Shown here: positions 1 through 11,211 of the stretch, in pieces | Position numbering within the stretch: the stretch's first letter is position 1 | Layout: each line of letters begins with the position of its first letter | Source of the DNA: Macrosoma leucophasiata | Lineage: Eukaryota; Arthropoda; Insecta; Lepidoptera; Hedylidae | Direction: 5' to 3' | Assembly: GCA_036365455.1 (NCBI GenBank) | Contig: JAWQUS010000026.1 | Span: forward strand, 13,162,001-13,226,000 | DNA: 64,000 bases | The notes under the pieces: model-generated | Told to the model about the DNA's origin: nothing | Seen by the model: only the letters and a program-made list of their open reading frames with translations | Database searches by the model: none | Translations under genes and position numbers: made by a program

Positions 1-165
1 GGTTTGAAAACAGTCGACAGCGGATTGGCCACTAACCTGTATTCTCCACTAACCCGCATTGGAATAGCGTGGTGGAGTAAGCTCCAGGCCTCCCCCCGAA
101 AAGGGGAGAGACTCGTGCCCAGCGGTGCGTCGTATTATGGATTGCCATTATTATTATTGTCTTTC
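1..165 (+). repeat. SINE-A, 3' part cut by window edge
   Basis: This is the 3' half of a roughly 350-bp SINE seen in full at 60412-60757. It runs through the GTGGAGTAAGCTCCAGGCCT block and the CGTGCCCAGCGGTG tail to an (ATT)n end at about 145-165. The tail resembles the CCCAGCAGTGG end of RTE LINEs in this window, so RTE-driven mobilisation is an inference. The 5' part lies outside the window. Confidence 0.75.
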
Positions 166-505
166 TATGTCATCGCAAAAACTGAAACGAAATTGACTGG
201 ATTGATTTAAAACGTTTTAATTGGCAAAATCACCACAGCTCGCTATTCGTTCGGATTCATATAATTGTCCAATTATTTTATCGAAGGACAAATTGTTTTC
301 GTATAATTTAATGTGTTGTGAATACAATATTGTTAAAATTGGTTGTACAGTTATTATATTTTGGTGATACAGTTTCAAAGGGTTTCAATGATTCTATTTA
401 GTCATTTTACATGTTAATAGCTCTGAAATTCCATTCCATTTATTTTTAACTACCTGTTACTTTGTACCAGAGTTATTAATAAATTTAATAGTTTTAACAC
501 AAACT
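166..505. other. AT-rich stretch, nothing recognised
   Basis: I see only AT-rich sequence without an ORF, terminal repeats or a tandem pattern. Confidence 0.6.
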
Positions 506-507
506 AA

Positions 508-882
508 GCGCGCATGGCCTCGCGACTGGTCTAGATTGTAGGGTCTCGATCTAGTCGGTTAAGCGATACGGGTGCGGTCGGGTGTGTGATGGATGACCGC
601 TGGTGGCAAATTTATATGCGCGTTTCCATGCTTCGGAGGGCACTTTAAGCCGACAAGTACGACAAGCCTCGTCGTCCTTACGCGCGGTTTGTCGGACAAA
701 GTTTAACGACGCCTATCAATCGATAGCAACCGGGACCGACGGCTTATCATGCTCTCCGTAGCACGGAAAAGCGCATTTTAATTTGCCACTACCGGTCACC
801 CATCACACATCCGACCGCGCCCGTATCGCTTAACTAAGTAGATCGCTTGCGATCTACACCAGCCGCAGGGCCATGCGCGCTT
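508..882. repeat. Two SINE-A 5' halves in inverted orientation
   Basis: A plus-strand SINE-A head starts with GCGCGCATGGCC at 508 and runs to about 655. A minus-strand head occupies about 690-882 and ends GGCCATGCGCGC. Both carry the TTCGGAGGGCAC or complementary segment, and both lack the CCCAGCAGTGGGACG tail. The block is therefore a tail-less inverted pair able to fold back over about 150 bases per arm. The arms differ at many positions, so the structure is old. Confidence 0.65.
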
Positions 883-1128
883 CGAGTGCTGTTTATTTGG
901 GTTTAAACCTGTTCCATCCCATCATGATCAGACTCGGTGACGCAGCTTGACGCCTGTGTGGCGCCAGTAATTAAATGTCTGAGCAAAATGTTTATTTGTC
1001 ATATCCGGTGTTTTAACGATTAATTATATCTTCTGATATTGTTTAGGTATGACATTGATGTGTTATTATTAAGAGCTTCAGTTATTGATGTAGCGTTATT
1101 GCAGTGTATTAGTTTTTGTTTAGTTTTA

Positions 1129-1323
1129 TCCCTACTATATAATATTATAAATGCGAAAGTAACCTTGTCTGTCTGCCTGTCTGTTACCTTTTCACGTCTA
1201 AACGACTGAAATGATTTTAATGAAATTTGGTACAGAGATAGAGCTGACTTTAAGAAAGAACATAGGCTATTTAATTATTTATAAAACGAAATCCACGCGG
1301 GCGAAGCCGCGGGAAACAGCTAG
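1129..1323 (+). mobile_element. Helitron-like non-autonomous element, 195 bp
   Basis: The element starts TCCCTACTATATAATATT after an A and ends CAGCTAG before a T, as expected for Helitron insertion between A and T. A GCGGGCGAAGCCGC hairpin lies just before the 3' end. A short (GTCT)-type tract is near 1170. There are no terminal inverted repeats and no ORF. Confidence 0.7.
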
Positions 1324-1526
1324 TTATTTATTATTTGTAAATAATAATTCATCCTTTTGTATGTCAAGATCCTAACTTATGAACTTTCCGTTGAGTTAGA
1401 CCTAAAAAAATTGGCAGGAAGTGATGTCTCATAGTTTAACTAAATAGATTAATTAAACCGAAAGTCGTAAATTTCTAGTTAGGTACATGGCATCATTTGT
1501 TATTTTTTGCCAGAATAAAACGAGTT

Positions 1527-2160
1527 ACCCATACCCAACCCTGGGGAAAAGGGTGGATTATGTTCCTGTTCCGACTCATCCGCCATCAGTGGCCGGGTCA
1601 CGGGAACACTATCGCAGACATCCGCCCCCCCACCGGCGGCTTTCAGTTCCAACCAAACGCTAGTGGCGTGAACACTTGCATGCTAGCCAGCCCGAGACCT
1701 CGCCCGGCCTGCTTGGCATGCAAGCGGATATCCCCTAGTCCGCCGCCTGGAGATCCCTGTCCTGACCACTCATTACACCAGGCGTCCCATACCGCCCGGG
1801 TAGAGAGGTCCATGGGCACACAGTTCGGCCCCGGGGGAGCGGGAGTGCCAAAAAAGTACGATCCTAAACCGCTTCCCCCCGCGGCCCCACCACGTCGAAT
1901 GGCGGGATCACCGTGAGGCGGCTGGGAATAGCGTGCAGGGCCAACGACATACCAATACACCTCTTCCATAGCCGTCTCTCCCCAGCAGCGAGTGGCAGGC
2001 AAGGCCACGCCAAACTCCGCTCTTTCGCTCTGTTTCTCTTAGTGTGCTTTGTCCGCCGGGTACTAAACCCCCATCACGAAAAGGCGGAAACCCTTGGGGG
2101 GGGGGGCATCACCAAGTCGATTTATGCTCGAACTCCACCTATGTTGCTCCACCACCCCTA
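1527..2160. other. GC-rich block of probable retroelement origin
   Basis: This block is much more GC-rich than its surroundings and contains ACCCTGGGGAAAAGGGTGGA near 1538 and a G run near 2096-2106. Open frames on both strands (1497-1916 plus, 1643-2008 minus) overlap each other, are rich in proline and glycine and show no known domain, so I do not call a gene. A fragment of a non-LTR element is the likeliest origin, but I do not recognise the family. Confidence 0.3.
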
Positions 2161-2363
2161 AAAGATAATACAAAGGTTAAAACACTCCAGTTTTGTTTAT
2201 TTATTATGTCCAGTACAAACGCTAACAGTGCGGTCAGAAGTTTGGGAACAAACGAGCCGTTATTAATCAAGCTTTGTTCAAACCGTAGTACGATATATCT
2301 TTTGTACACTTGCGAAATACTCGTAGTGCATTCAACGTACGAATCAATGGGATGTTAAACGTA

Positions 2364-2610
2364 ACTTCACGCCCCTAATCCCCGAAACGGTAGGCAGAGA
2401 TAAATGCATGCATTCAAACACCCACGATTCGCCGGTAACGTTTTGGCCCACGTAATAAATGGCGAGCCTGTTGACATCTCAGGGCACATTACCAAACTCC
2501 TACAAAAAACAAAAGTACTGGGAATCTACCGGAAAATGGAAAAATCCCAATACAACCAGATATTTTACACCGTTATCTCGACAAACAGACCAACAGGCAG
2601 ACGGACAGCC
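2364..2610 (-). repeat. SINE-G, body and 3' end
   Basis: Read on the minus strand this is the body of the tRNA-headed SINE seen complete at 15131-15450: the TTTGGTAATGTGCC-type segment, the CGTTACCGGCG segment, ATGCATGCATTTA, then CCTAATC...GTGAAGTTAC. The tRNA-like head is missing or too diverged to see. Confidence 0.65.
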
Positions 2611-2657
2611 AGATATAACGAATTTATGACGAACCCTTAAAAGAAAATATAATATAA

Positions 2658-2860
2658 TCCCTACTTCCCTACTATATAATATTATAAATGCGAAAGTAAC
2701 TCTGTCTGTCTGTCTGTCTGTTACCTTTTCACGTCCAAACGCCTGAACCAATTTTAATGAAATTTGGTACAGTGATAGAGCTGACTTTGAGAAAGAACAT
2801 AGGCTATATAGTTATTTATAAAACGACATACACGCGGGCGAAGCCGCGGGCAACAGCTAC
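2658..2860 (+). mobile_element. Helitron-like element, second copy
   Basis: This belongs to the same family as 1129-1323. The TCCCTACT start is doubled (2658 and 2666) and the terminus reads CAGCTAC instead of CAGCTAG. The (GTCT)n tract near 2702-2722 and the GCGGGCGAAGCCGC hairpin are conserved. Confidence 0.65.
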
Positions 2861-3019
2861 TATGATATATATCTAATAGTAAAATCCAAAAATTACTATT
2901 ACATTTTAACACATTATCACAGAAACACAAGGAAAATGTCGTTTATACACTTGGCTTTGTATTTTATGCATTTGTTCACAACCTCAAATTGCATTTCCAA
3001 ACTTGAACTGATATTCCAT

Positions 3020-3790
3020 TTTGAATAAGTGTTACGATTGATTGAAGTAACTATATTCATTCTCTTATCAGCGCTTTTCATTCATTCGCCAACACTCGCG
3101 CTTTGTGAGCGTTCCAATTCCGGTCCTCATTGTCACTGTTTTCGGTATTCGATTCTCATTGTTTTGGAGGCTGTGTGACGAAATATAGGTAGGTGTTTTA
3201 ACTTTCATTTACTTAGTACACATTTTTCAATATAAATTCGATTGCATAATAATGTGTACGATCTATGCCTTGTCCAACTATTCATTGCCTTTGCCCGTCA
3301 ATTTAATATTTTTTAAATAATTCATACGACTGCATCAACATTATCCCATTGTTTCTCTTTTTGCACGAAACGTAATTTCACTATGTATACACTCATATAA
3401 CGTGAAAAAATTAACCTACGAATAATGAAAAAAAGAACGTTCAAAAAATTTTATTATATTACAATCGAATTTTATTACATAAAATCCTGTTACCCTAACT
3501 CTGTTAGATTTTGAATCGACCATCTTAATTCATTATGCGCTAACCAGCAAAGAAACAGGCACGCAAATGTACTTGATTTTATACTTCGTTCATCTGAAAT
3601 TTTAATTGCATCCATTCAGTTCTTTAAAAGTAATACCTGCGATTGATTGAAGTGAATCTATTCGTTTCTTATCAGCGCTTTTCATTCGTAGCGCTGCCAA
3701 CGCTCACTCTTTGTGAGCGTTCCAATTCCGATCCTCATTGTCACTGTTTTCGGTATTCGATTGTCATTGTTTTCGGGGCTGTGTGACGAA
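3020..3790. repeat. Direct duplication of about 155 bp, 600 bp apart
   Basis: Segments 3020-3180 and 3636-3790 are clearly the same sequence: GATTGATTGAAGT, TTATCAGCGCTTTTCATTC, TTTGTGAGCGTTCCAATTCC, CCTCATTGTCACTG and GGCTGTGTGACGAA occur in order in both, with about 10-15% difference. The 450 bp between them shows no ORF. They could be terminal repeats of a small LTR-like element or a simple local duplication; no target duplication was found. Confidence 0.55.
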
Positions 3791-3799
3791 TCGTATTGA

Positions 3800-4850
3800 A
3801 TACTATTGACATATTTATATTCATTAAAGGAGGAGTTGTCGAAATGAAGGAAAGCACGCGATTTGCTTTTTGTTATGGTGAAATTAAAAATTGATGATTG
3901 AATCGATTTTTTCATTACTAAGGTTTAAGGCGTCCAGTGAAGGCGTGGCACAGCATTGTGTGAGACGATTATTAACATAAGATTTGCCAAGCGGCAAGGA
4001 AACGTTCCATAGCCTGGCGCGCTGCGGTGTGATCTTTTTATGTCCCACCCACGAGGTGTCTGTTTACGTAGAACTATTTTTTTTTATTTAGTTACACTTT
4101 TATTCGTTTTTTTTTTCACATTATTATTTGTAGTAATTATTATGAAGATCATTACCATCAGAAATTACGAGTATTTGAAAAAAGTGCTTAACTTTGCACA
4201 AACTCAAGGGTGCACTGATTTTGATGAATTTTTGTATTCCATTGGATCCAGGGGTGGTTTACAGTTCTAGTAATTACAAGAGACATTTTTTGTGAATTTT
4301 CGAAGTCTGCCGGGACCATGAATTAATGAAATTATAATAATTTAAGTTTCTCTTTCATCTTTCAACTCTCTAAATTATATACATATTATATACAATACAA
4401 TATATACAAAATATACAAATTATATACAGATTTTAATTTTAATGTAGATTGGTGGATGTTGTGATTAACTTTTTTTGCCATTAAAAAGCACATACAAGTA
4501 TGTTTAACATCTGACCACAACACGGTTGTTCTGAACGTAATTAAAGCGCCAGTTAGATTAAAGTAATGTAGTGGCGTTTACTGTTAAAATGTACACGGTG
4601 TAATTATCCTCATTTTGTATCCGGCGAACCTGAACTCTGAACACTGTCTATCTGGGAAATGATTGGAACAATTACGTTCCACCAAAATTTGGAGCTGATC
4701 CCGTACCATGAATTCAATTTAGGGACAGTCAACATTTTATTTCATTACTTTTTAAAAAATAGCGTTGTGGTAACAAGGTACGCCTAATAGCGATTTACTT
4801 TAAGCTCACAATCAAAGGGGATTATACGGTAGCTGTACTATATGTAAGTT
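3800..4850. other. AT-rich stretch without a supported gene
   Basis: An open frame at 4040-4270 (76 codons) is mostly a hydrophobic run encoded by T tracts and has no family resemblance. An AT-rich ATATAC-type simple repeat lies at about 4374-4428. Nothing else was recognised. Confidence 0.5.
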
Positions 4851-4852
4851 TT

Positions 4853-5133
4853 TTTTAATGTAATGTAAGCGACTAACAAGCATGCAGTTCACATTGATGT
4901 TAAGTGATACCTGCAGCGTGTGAACACCCACACAAAGATCAAGGTCAAAGTGCAGATGCGTTACCACTCCTGAGGCCTAAGGTGTTATGCCTCTGTGCCG
5001 GAAATTACAGGGCCGTACACTACCACCTGACTGGAACACGATGGTGCTGAACACTACCATTTAGCGGCAAGTGTATTAGGTAATGCGGTGGTGCCTACGC
5101 CCGCGAGCGATAACACTGGAGTTCTACCACCAG
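4853..5133 (-). repeat. LINE-B 3' end (BMC1-like), near full family length
   Basis: This is the most abundant family here. In sense orientation it starts CTGGTGGTAGAGCTC, passes GTAATGCGGTGGTGCC (or its complement), CTGTAATTTCCGGCACAGAGGC and AACATCAATGTGAACTGC, and ends in CATAA plus poly-A. The layout matches the 3' end of silkworm LINE BMC1 as I remember it, so these are probably 5'-truncated LINE copies. This copy is about 280 bp with a T-run at 4850-4858 marking its 3' end. Confidence 0.7.
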
Positions 5134-5136
5134 TAT

Positions 5137-6047
5137 GAACAAAGTGATGACTGCAGCCTATAGATATCTACATAAAAACCAAAGGCTAAAATGAAGATGC
5201 GTTGCCACCCTTGAGACCTTAGTTGTAATGTCTCTATTAAAGTTATCATGAGGCCATATATTTTTTTTTATTAAGGAATATGGCAAACAAGCATGTCGCT
5301 CACATTGATGTTAAGTGATGACTGCAGCCTATAAACATCTACATTAAAACCAGAGATCAAAATGCAGATGCGTTACCGCTCCTGAGACGCAAGGTGTCAT
5401 GTCTCTATGATATGTGATAGTTATTATGGGGTCATAGATTACCATCTAACCGGAACACGATATTGTTGAACACTATCATTTGGCTGCAGATAGATTAGAT
5501 CAGCGTTTCTCAAACTTTTTTGGTTGTGGAACCCTTTTGAAAAGCAAAATATTTTGACGGAACCCCAAAACAAAAGAAAAAGTTACACATTTTTTAATTA
5601 TTATTAATAAAGATTAATAATATTGTATCATGTTACAATGGAAGTGTAAAGGTACCTATTATAATCAGTATAAAACTGTTACGTTACTGAGTGACTGACA
5701 GACAACGTAGTTTTGTAACTTTTGTCGCTAGTAGTTTGTTAAAAGAAAAAAATATAATGGGATGTATGAAACTGTTTCCTATTTTTCACCAATTGGTTGA
5801 TATTAGGTTTGATGGAAAAGAGTTGGAAGTCTTATATCGGGTTCGTTATCGAATGCATAAAAAACTCTGAATCAGAACACTGATGGATAGGAGTGTATTT
5901 TTTCTCATTATATCTAGTATTGTCGCGGCGCCTTACAAAGGCTTTGCGGACCCCCAGGGCTCTGCGGAGCACACTTTGAGAAACGCTGTATTAGATAATG
6001 CGGTGGTCTACGCCCTCGAGCTTCGATACTAGAATTCTACCACAAAT
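5137..6047 (-). repeat. Two diverged LINE-B pieces, one split by a hAT-like element
   Basis: An internal piece lies at 5137-5262. A second, more complete copy begins with a T-run at 5263 and runs to about 6047, interrupted at 5501-5988. The sequence resumes after the insertion with AATGCGGTGGTC, exactly the next family segment. Both differ from the 4853-5133 copy enough to be an older subfamily. Confidence 0.65.
5501..5988. mobile_element. hAT-like non-autonomous DNA transposon, 488 bp
   Basis: The terminal inverted repeats are CAGCGTTTCTCAAA, perfect over 14 bp at both ends. Flanks are GATTAGAT (5493-5500) and TATTAGAT (5989-5996), an 8-bp duplication with one mismatch, typical of hAT insertion. 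The TIR resembles the CAG(T/C)G-TTCTCAA ends of Charlie-type hAT elements. No transposase ORF is present, so it depends on a partner elsewhere. Confidence 0.8.
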
Positions 6048-6049
6048 AA

Positions 6050-7735
6050 CATAATTATTTTGAAACTACTTTATTATTCTTACAAAAATACTTAGTGTGA
6101 TCACAGATCGCACTAAGACTTTACATTGAATGAAAGTCTAACTTTTGACGGGACAAAACTCTTAGATCCTTTGGGGAACACATTTTCACTAAGTGAAGAA
6201 TATAATATAAAGTAAAATAAAAGTTTAATATGTCTGCCCTTGGTGGCACCTCCGATGTTTGGTAATGTGTCCTTTTTAACCAACTTCAAAAGAAGATAAT
6301 GTTCTATATTCAACTGTTTGAATGTTTTTTTATTCATTGATTACTCCGTCATTTGTAGACCGATATTGAAAAATCTTACAGCGTTTAAAAGCAAACTTCT
6401 AAATATCCCAAAACTGCAATATGCTTTGCTATTTGTGTTTAAATACGTCTTCTGTTATTTTTGTGTTTTTAGTAGTGGGTTTATGTAGTCGGAATTAAAA
6501 AAAATGGTATTCGTACACCCCTTATTACATTGAACACTATTAAATAAACAATAACTGTTGAATTTTATAAAATTATAAGCATCCTAGTTCTGGGGTCTCA
6601 ATTATTTTCCTTCTGGGAAACAAGGGATGAAAGAATGTTTAAAGGAGATTGACCAATTTTGTATGAGAGTTCGCCCATCTTGCATCTCGAGGAGATTACT
6701 CGCAAAATATAGGCAATATCGTAAGTACTGCGTGCGCAAAAAAGAAAAAAGGTATCAATAGGAGTTTTTAAGAAACTGCATTACAATCTTTTGTTTATTT
6801 AGAGGTTAAGTTTTGTATGGTGTACCTACCAGAGGTTACTAAAATAAGCGAAGACTATTTTAAAGTATTGTGTAACATCCTAGCTGTTTTACTTACATTC
6901 AGTATTATAGTTTAGCCGCATGGCGTTGTCATGATTCTTCTCCTGGTACTAATACCAGACAAACATTAAATACTTAACAATTCATAAATAAATATCTGGT
7001 TTTCATGTGGGTGTTTTTATGATATACATATATTCACTTACCATCAATGTAAACTGTTTTTCTATTTGTCGCTTCATGATAGTAAAAAGTGAGACATTCA
7101 TATTATTATGATGAATTTGAGCTAAGTTACTGTACAAATTGTATTCACTCGATACCTAGTGATTTTACAAGACAAATAGTAAACATGAATAATCTATTCC
7201 GTTAAATATCAATAATAAAGCAATCGATGGTTGAAATCGATTTTATTTCGACAAAATCATAAAGGTCCTAAAATGACCTGTATCCAACGCAAAAAAGTAA
7301 ATAATGCAATGGTGTTGACATTGGCAGCTTGGTTATTGGTCTGTGATTGGCAGTTTACTACAAAATAATTGATTAACTTTTAAAGAATATCTTGTAAATC
7401 TCCATTCGTTTTAACGTGAAAAAAATGTGAGTGAAATCTAAATTCAAAAAACAATTTTCTACATACAAGTTGTTAAGACGCAATCAGGGCGACTTTTGGT
7501 CATTCTCCTTTCAGAACAGTAACACAATCCTCAGTGTTTTATCATTTCTATTTCCCGATGACGTTACAGAGCTTGATCATGACGTCATCGTCGCGTGCTA
7601 TCCCTTTCGTTACATCAACAATTTCTAGTCTTCCCTTTCGATAGCAACCGGTCTCGCTACTCGTCATTAGTAGAGTACAGTGAGTTGATAGGTATAAGAT
7701 TATCACAATATAGGTACAGTAAAACCGTAGTCATC
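6050..7735. other. AT-rich stretch, nothing recognised
   Basis: A small hairpin (CTTAGTG...CACTAAG) sits at 6091-6117. Short open frames at 6113-6337 and 7431-7628 have low complexity and no domain. No repeat family of this window is found here. Confidence 0.5.
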
Positions 7736-7741
7736 TATACA

Positions 7742-7867
7742 TCTATACAAATAAATAAAATTGGAGTGTCTGTTTGTTATATAAAAATAACCGCTTTTTA
7801 CTACATGCATATCTAAGTATACACGGTACATATGCGAAAACAGCATTTTTTACAATTTTTGTCTGCC

Positions 7868-7906
<39 letters not shown>

Positions 7907-8085
7907 TGTCTAATCGCGGGAAGCGGACTGATTTCGACGGGACTTTCACTGGCCGATGATAGCTTATGTAATAAGGAGGAGTAACCTAGACTACTTTTAT
8001 ACTAGCTGCGCCCACTACTTCGTCCGGGAAGATACTAAACAATGATAAATTCTCATGCGGTGAGAATTTATGATTGTTTAGTATT
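7742..8085 (+). mobile_element. Helitron-like element E, with (GTCT)n
   Basis: It starts TCTATACAAATAAATAAA and carries a (GTCT)n microsatellite at 7861-7902. It reaches the ACTAGCTGCGCCCA block at about 8003 and runs on to a CTCATGCGGTGAGAATTTATGATTG segment. Compared with the 37487-37790 copy the 3' end is rearranged: it joins directly to a LINE fragment at about 8090. Confidence 0.6.
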
Positions 8086-8094
8086 AAGTGATTA

Positions 8095-8470
8095 GTAAAG
8101 TCAGAGTTGAAGATGTAAGAAAGAGACTTTGTGTGAATGATAGTATCGGTGTAAAAATGAAAAAAGGCATGCTCCGATGGTTCGGGCATATAGAAAGAAT
8201 GTCGAATGAGCGAATGACTTAACAGATATACAATGCGAATGTGGATGGTTGCAGAGGCCCAGGAAGACCAAGGCTGACCTACCATGACCAAATAGGTCGA
8301 GTTCTGTCTGATGGTGGGGTCAAAAGTCTTAGGAATCGGCGTGCATGTATGAAGAGAATGATGAAGGTAGACGAGGCACGAGAGGTTTGTCAGAACCGGG
8401 ATGTCTGGCGCTCTACACTCTCTGCCTACCCCGTTAGGGACCTGGCGTGAAGATACATACATACATAAAG
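8095..8470 (+). pseudogene. Non-LTR retrotransposon (family H), RT C-terminal fragment
   Basis: The frame from about 8100 encodes MLRWFGHIERM, then ANVDGCRGPGRPR, and ends at a stop near 8450 after an SAYPVRDLA peptide. The LRWFGH-ERM and GRGRPR-type segments are the hallmark of the region C-terminal to the RT domain in several non-LTR retrotransposons, including RTE-type. An in-frame TAA interrupts MT-QIY near 8219; the copy at 15911 has AAA (Lys) at this place. The 3' end runs into ATACATACATAC, a tetranucleotide tail. This is a dead, 5'-truncated copy. The clade assignment is uncertain because only the C-terminal part is visible. Confidence 0.7.
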
Positions 8471-8788
8471 TCAGAGTGTTAATACAGGTGCTGGAAAGTG
8501 TTATGCGCAAGTGACAAGTAGGTATAGGTAGGAAGGTAGGTATAGGTGTGAGTGACTAGAACCTGTGTTTATTTTTGCTAGTATCCTACCCCTAGACACG
8601 CGAACTCTCCACCGAGGGAATCACAATCGTATTCACCATTACTTCGACCGAGAACGTAAGTAAGTTGTTATTCTGAACCTGCGAAAACGACACAACAAGC
8701 TGTAAACGCCGTAAAATATTTGACATCAAAAAACCTTTTATCTAATCACTTTGTACTCGCACTTCTAGGTTAATTATATAATAAAAAT

Positions 8789-9125
8789 AATGGCAACCCA
8801 TTATACGTCCCACTGCTGGACACGAGTCTCTCCCCTTTTTGGGGAGAGGCCTGGAGCTTACTCCACCACGCTGTGGAGGTGGGGCGTTAGTGGCCAACCC
8901 GCTGTCGGATGTTTTCAAACCGCCCATAAGGCCTCCAACAAGGTTTAACGACTGCTATCCATCGATAGCAACCGGGACCGACGGCTTAACGTGCCCTCCG
9001 AAGCAGGGAAACGCACATTTAATTTGCCACTAGCGGTCACCCATCACACTATCCGACCGCGCCCGTCTTGCTTAACCGAGTAGATCGCTTTCGATCTACA
9101 CCAGCCGCTTGGCCATGCGCGCTTC
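8789..9125 (-). repeat. SINE-A, near full length
   Basis: Read on the minus strand it goes from the GAAGCGCGCATGGCC head, with A-box-like TGGCCAAGCGG, to the CCCAGCAGTGGGACGTATAA tail and an ATT-type end at 8781-8790. A segment around 8870-8890 is altered compared with the 60.4-kb copy. Confidence 0.75.
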
Positions 9126-9469
9126 GATAGGTTAACAAAATGTAAACCATACATTATATTCATAGGAATTCTTGAAAAAAATAAAACAAAACACTATCAG
9201 CCAGTGCCACTCTTCGTCAGTTCACTTTTATGGTAACTGCGCACAGACCCTACAAACAAATGTAACTTTACGCAACGCCAATTGTTGGTCATCCTTGGAC
9301 CGTTCACTGGTTATCGAATGTCTTGCAGCAACCGGGCCAAGTACGCTTCCTTTCATTCATCATAGTTCACTTACAACTATTATTGTTTGACGGGAAATTG
9401 TTGAAACGGTTTTATGTGATTTATTGTTCTTATCGGTAATAGATTCGTTTTTCTTCTATTATATTTTTA

Positions 9470-9671
9470 CTAGCTGACCCGGCTAACTTCGTACCGCTTA
9501 AGAATTAGGAGAATTGAGAATTAGAAGCCCTATTTTTTCCAAAATAAAATATCGCATTGTGGATAATGAATGAAGAATGAATGGTGAAAGAATTTTATAA
9601 TCGGTTCAGTAGTTTTTGAACCTTTCCAATACAACCAAACAAAGTTTTCCTGTTTATAATATTAGTGTAGA
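9470..9671 (-). mobile_element. Helitron-like element, other family
   Basis: On the plus strand it begins ACTAGCTGACCCGGCTAACTT and ends near TTTATAATATTAGTGTAGA. This is the reverse of the usual TATAATATTA...CCGGGTCAGCTAG layout of lepidopteran Helitron-like elements. It has no TIRs and no ORF. Confidence 0.5.
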
Positions 9672-9990
9672 TTACGTTTATAAATGCTTCGTTTGTTTAA
9701 AAGTGTGAGTTGAGTGTGAGGTGCAAAACAGTTTGACAAGTGGCGCATTTTTACTTCATTTATTTGTTGAAATAAAACTATTTTTACGGATTTATCTCGC
9801 GTATATTAAACTAAAATTATTTTTAAAATCATAATGATTTTTAATTCATTTATTTGCTTTTATGCTGCCCGGTTTTCAGTGATAAATTTGGATGCATGAA
9901 GGCAAACTGTACTTACAAACTAGCCGCCGTAGAGTTGAAAAAAATGGATAAATCTTTGCAATTTTATTGGCAAAGCGTCTGCGTTGATAA

Positions 9991-10284
9991 CATAGAGCAA
10001 CACCGGAGGGGAGTAGCCATATGCAGGCTTTCCCCTCTGTCAAAGTACAAGCCCAAATGAGCCTATACCTGTCGCCTAGATGTTTAAATGTGTGCGTGAA
10101 ATTGTTTCTGTATTTTGCTTTAAGTCAAGGTGTGAGTTTCATAGTAATAGACGATTTCTGTAGTATGCGGGTGTGTCCCACGCATTCCCCCCTGCAAAAA
10201 ATGACAGACAGTTTTGCATCGGTAATACACGCTATGGCTACTCCCCTCCGGTCCACCGCAACCGGTGGGCCGCATTGCTCTATG
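9991..10284. mobile_element. hAT-type MITE (CATAGAGC family), 294 bp
   Basis: The ends are CATAGAGCAAC and GTTGCTCTATG-type (ATTGCTCTATG here), and the imperfect inverted repeats extend into the GGACCGGAGGGGAGTAG segment. Perfect 8-bp target duplications GTTGATAA lie at 9983-9990 and 10285-10292. Three more copies occur in the window. There is no transposase; short open frames here are not genes. Confidence 0.8.
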
Positions 10285-10539
10285 GTTGATAAGGATAAGA
10301 TTGAATGTTAGATATAGGCTATTTTCTATACATTTTCATTCATTATTTCATCAGTTACATAAAACATTACGTCATATACGTTTTTAAACGAATCACAGCT
10401 TTTCTGAAAAAATACCTGTATTTCCCACCACTTGACACTTTCAAAAGGAACTAAATATGGAACTACACGCTTGTTAGACGCCTCTTGTGCTTAGCACAAT
10501 GCATCTCGCATTACCACCATATACACAAAAGAATTCCTG

Positions 10540-11092
10540 ATAGTAGGGGAGCCCAGGATGCTATTTTTGGATTTACTCGAGCGCGTCAGATAAATATATG
10601 GGAGATTCCTTGAACCCCGCTTGTTATCTCCACTAAATCTAAGGTTCGTATATAAAGACGCGGAAGAAGAGTAGTCTTAAAAAAATATATAAATGTCGCT
10701 ACGATCTTACTCATCTTCCGAATTGTCTGAGTTTTGGATAGGAGCATTGTTTGGCCACATTTTAAACCCTCACAGAATATCTGACACGCTCTTGACCCAA
10801 GACGTTGATGCCGCGTCCTCTTCAAAAACATTTGATTAGTTCAAAAATGAAGGTGAAAAATTACTCAAGAATGTCAGATACTCAGAGAGGATCTAAAGTG
10901 AACCCCATCAAAGCTCCCATCCAAAATTCTGACAATTTGGATGCGAGGCAAGCTCGAGGCGGAAGCCCTAAGGGCCTTTTATGGAAATCTTAGATTTGGT
11001 GGAGGTACTGAATTGGGTGCAAGGTATCTCCTATAACTTAATCTGACGCGCTGGAATAAATTCAAAAATCCCCTCTTGGGCTCCCATACTAT
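10540..11092. mobile_element. Inverted-repeat element, 553 bp, unclassified
   Basis: The left end reads ATAGTAGGGGAGCCCA and the right end, on the opposite strand, ATAGTATGGGAGCCCA. The similarity continues about 50 bp inward to AGCGCGTCAGAT at both ends, with roughly 80% identity. No clear target duplication is visible, so the superfamily is unknown. The centre has no ORF with a recognisable domain. Confidence 0.6.
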
Positions 11093-11211
11093 GATGTCAA
11101 TTTAAAGAAAGTAAGGGGTTTCATGGCGACTTTTGAAAAAAATTCTTCAATAAGTTTTTCATTTGTATTTTCTTTCTCAAATATAAGACCATCCTAGAGA
11201 ATTAGTGGAGA

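Noticed and set aside
1497..2008. Overlapping open frames of 139 and 121 codons
   Set aside because: They lie on opposite strands of the same GC-rich block, and GC-rich DNA is poor in stop codons; no domain was recognised in either.
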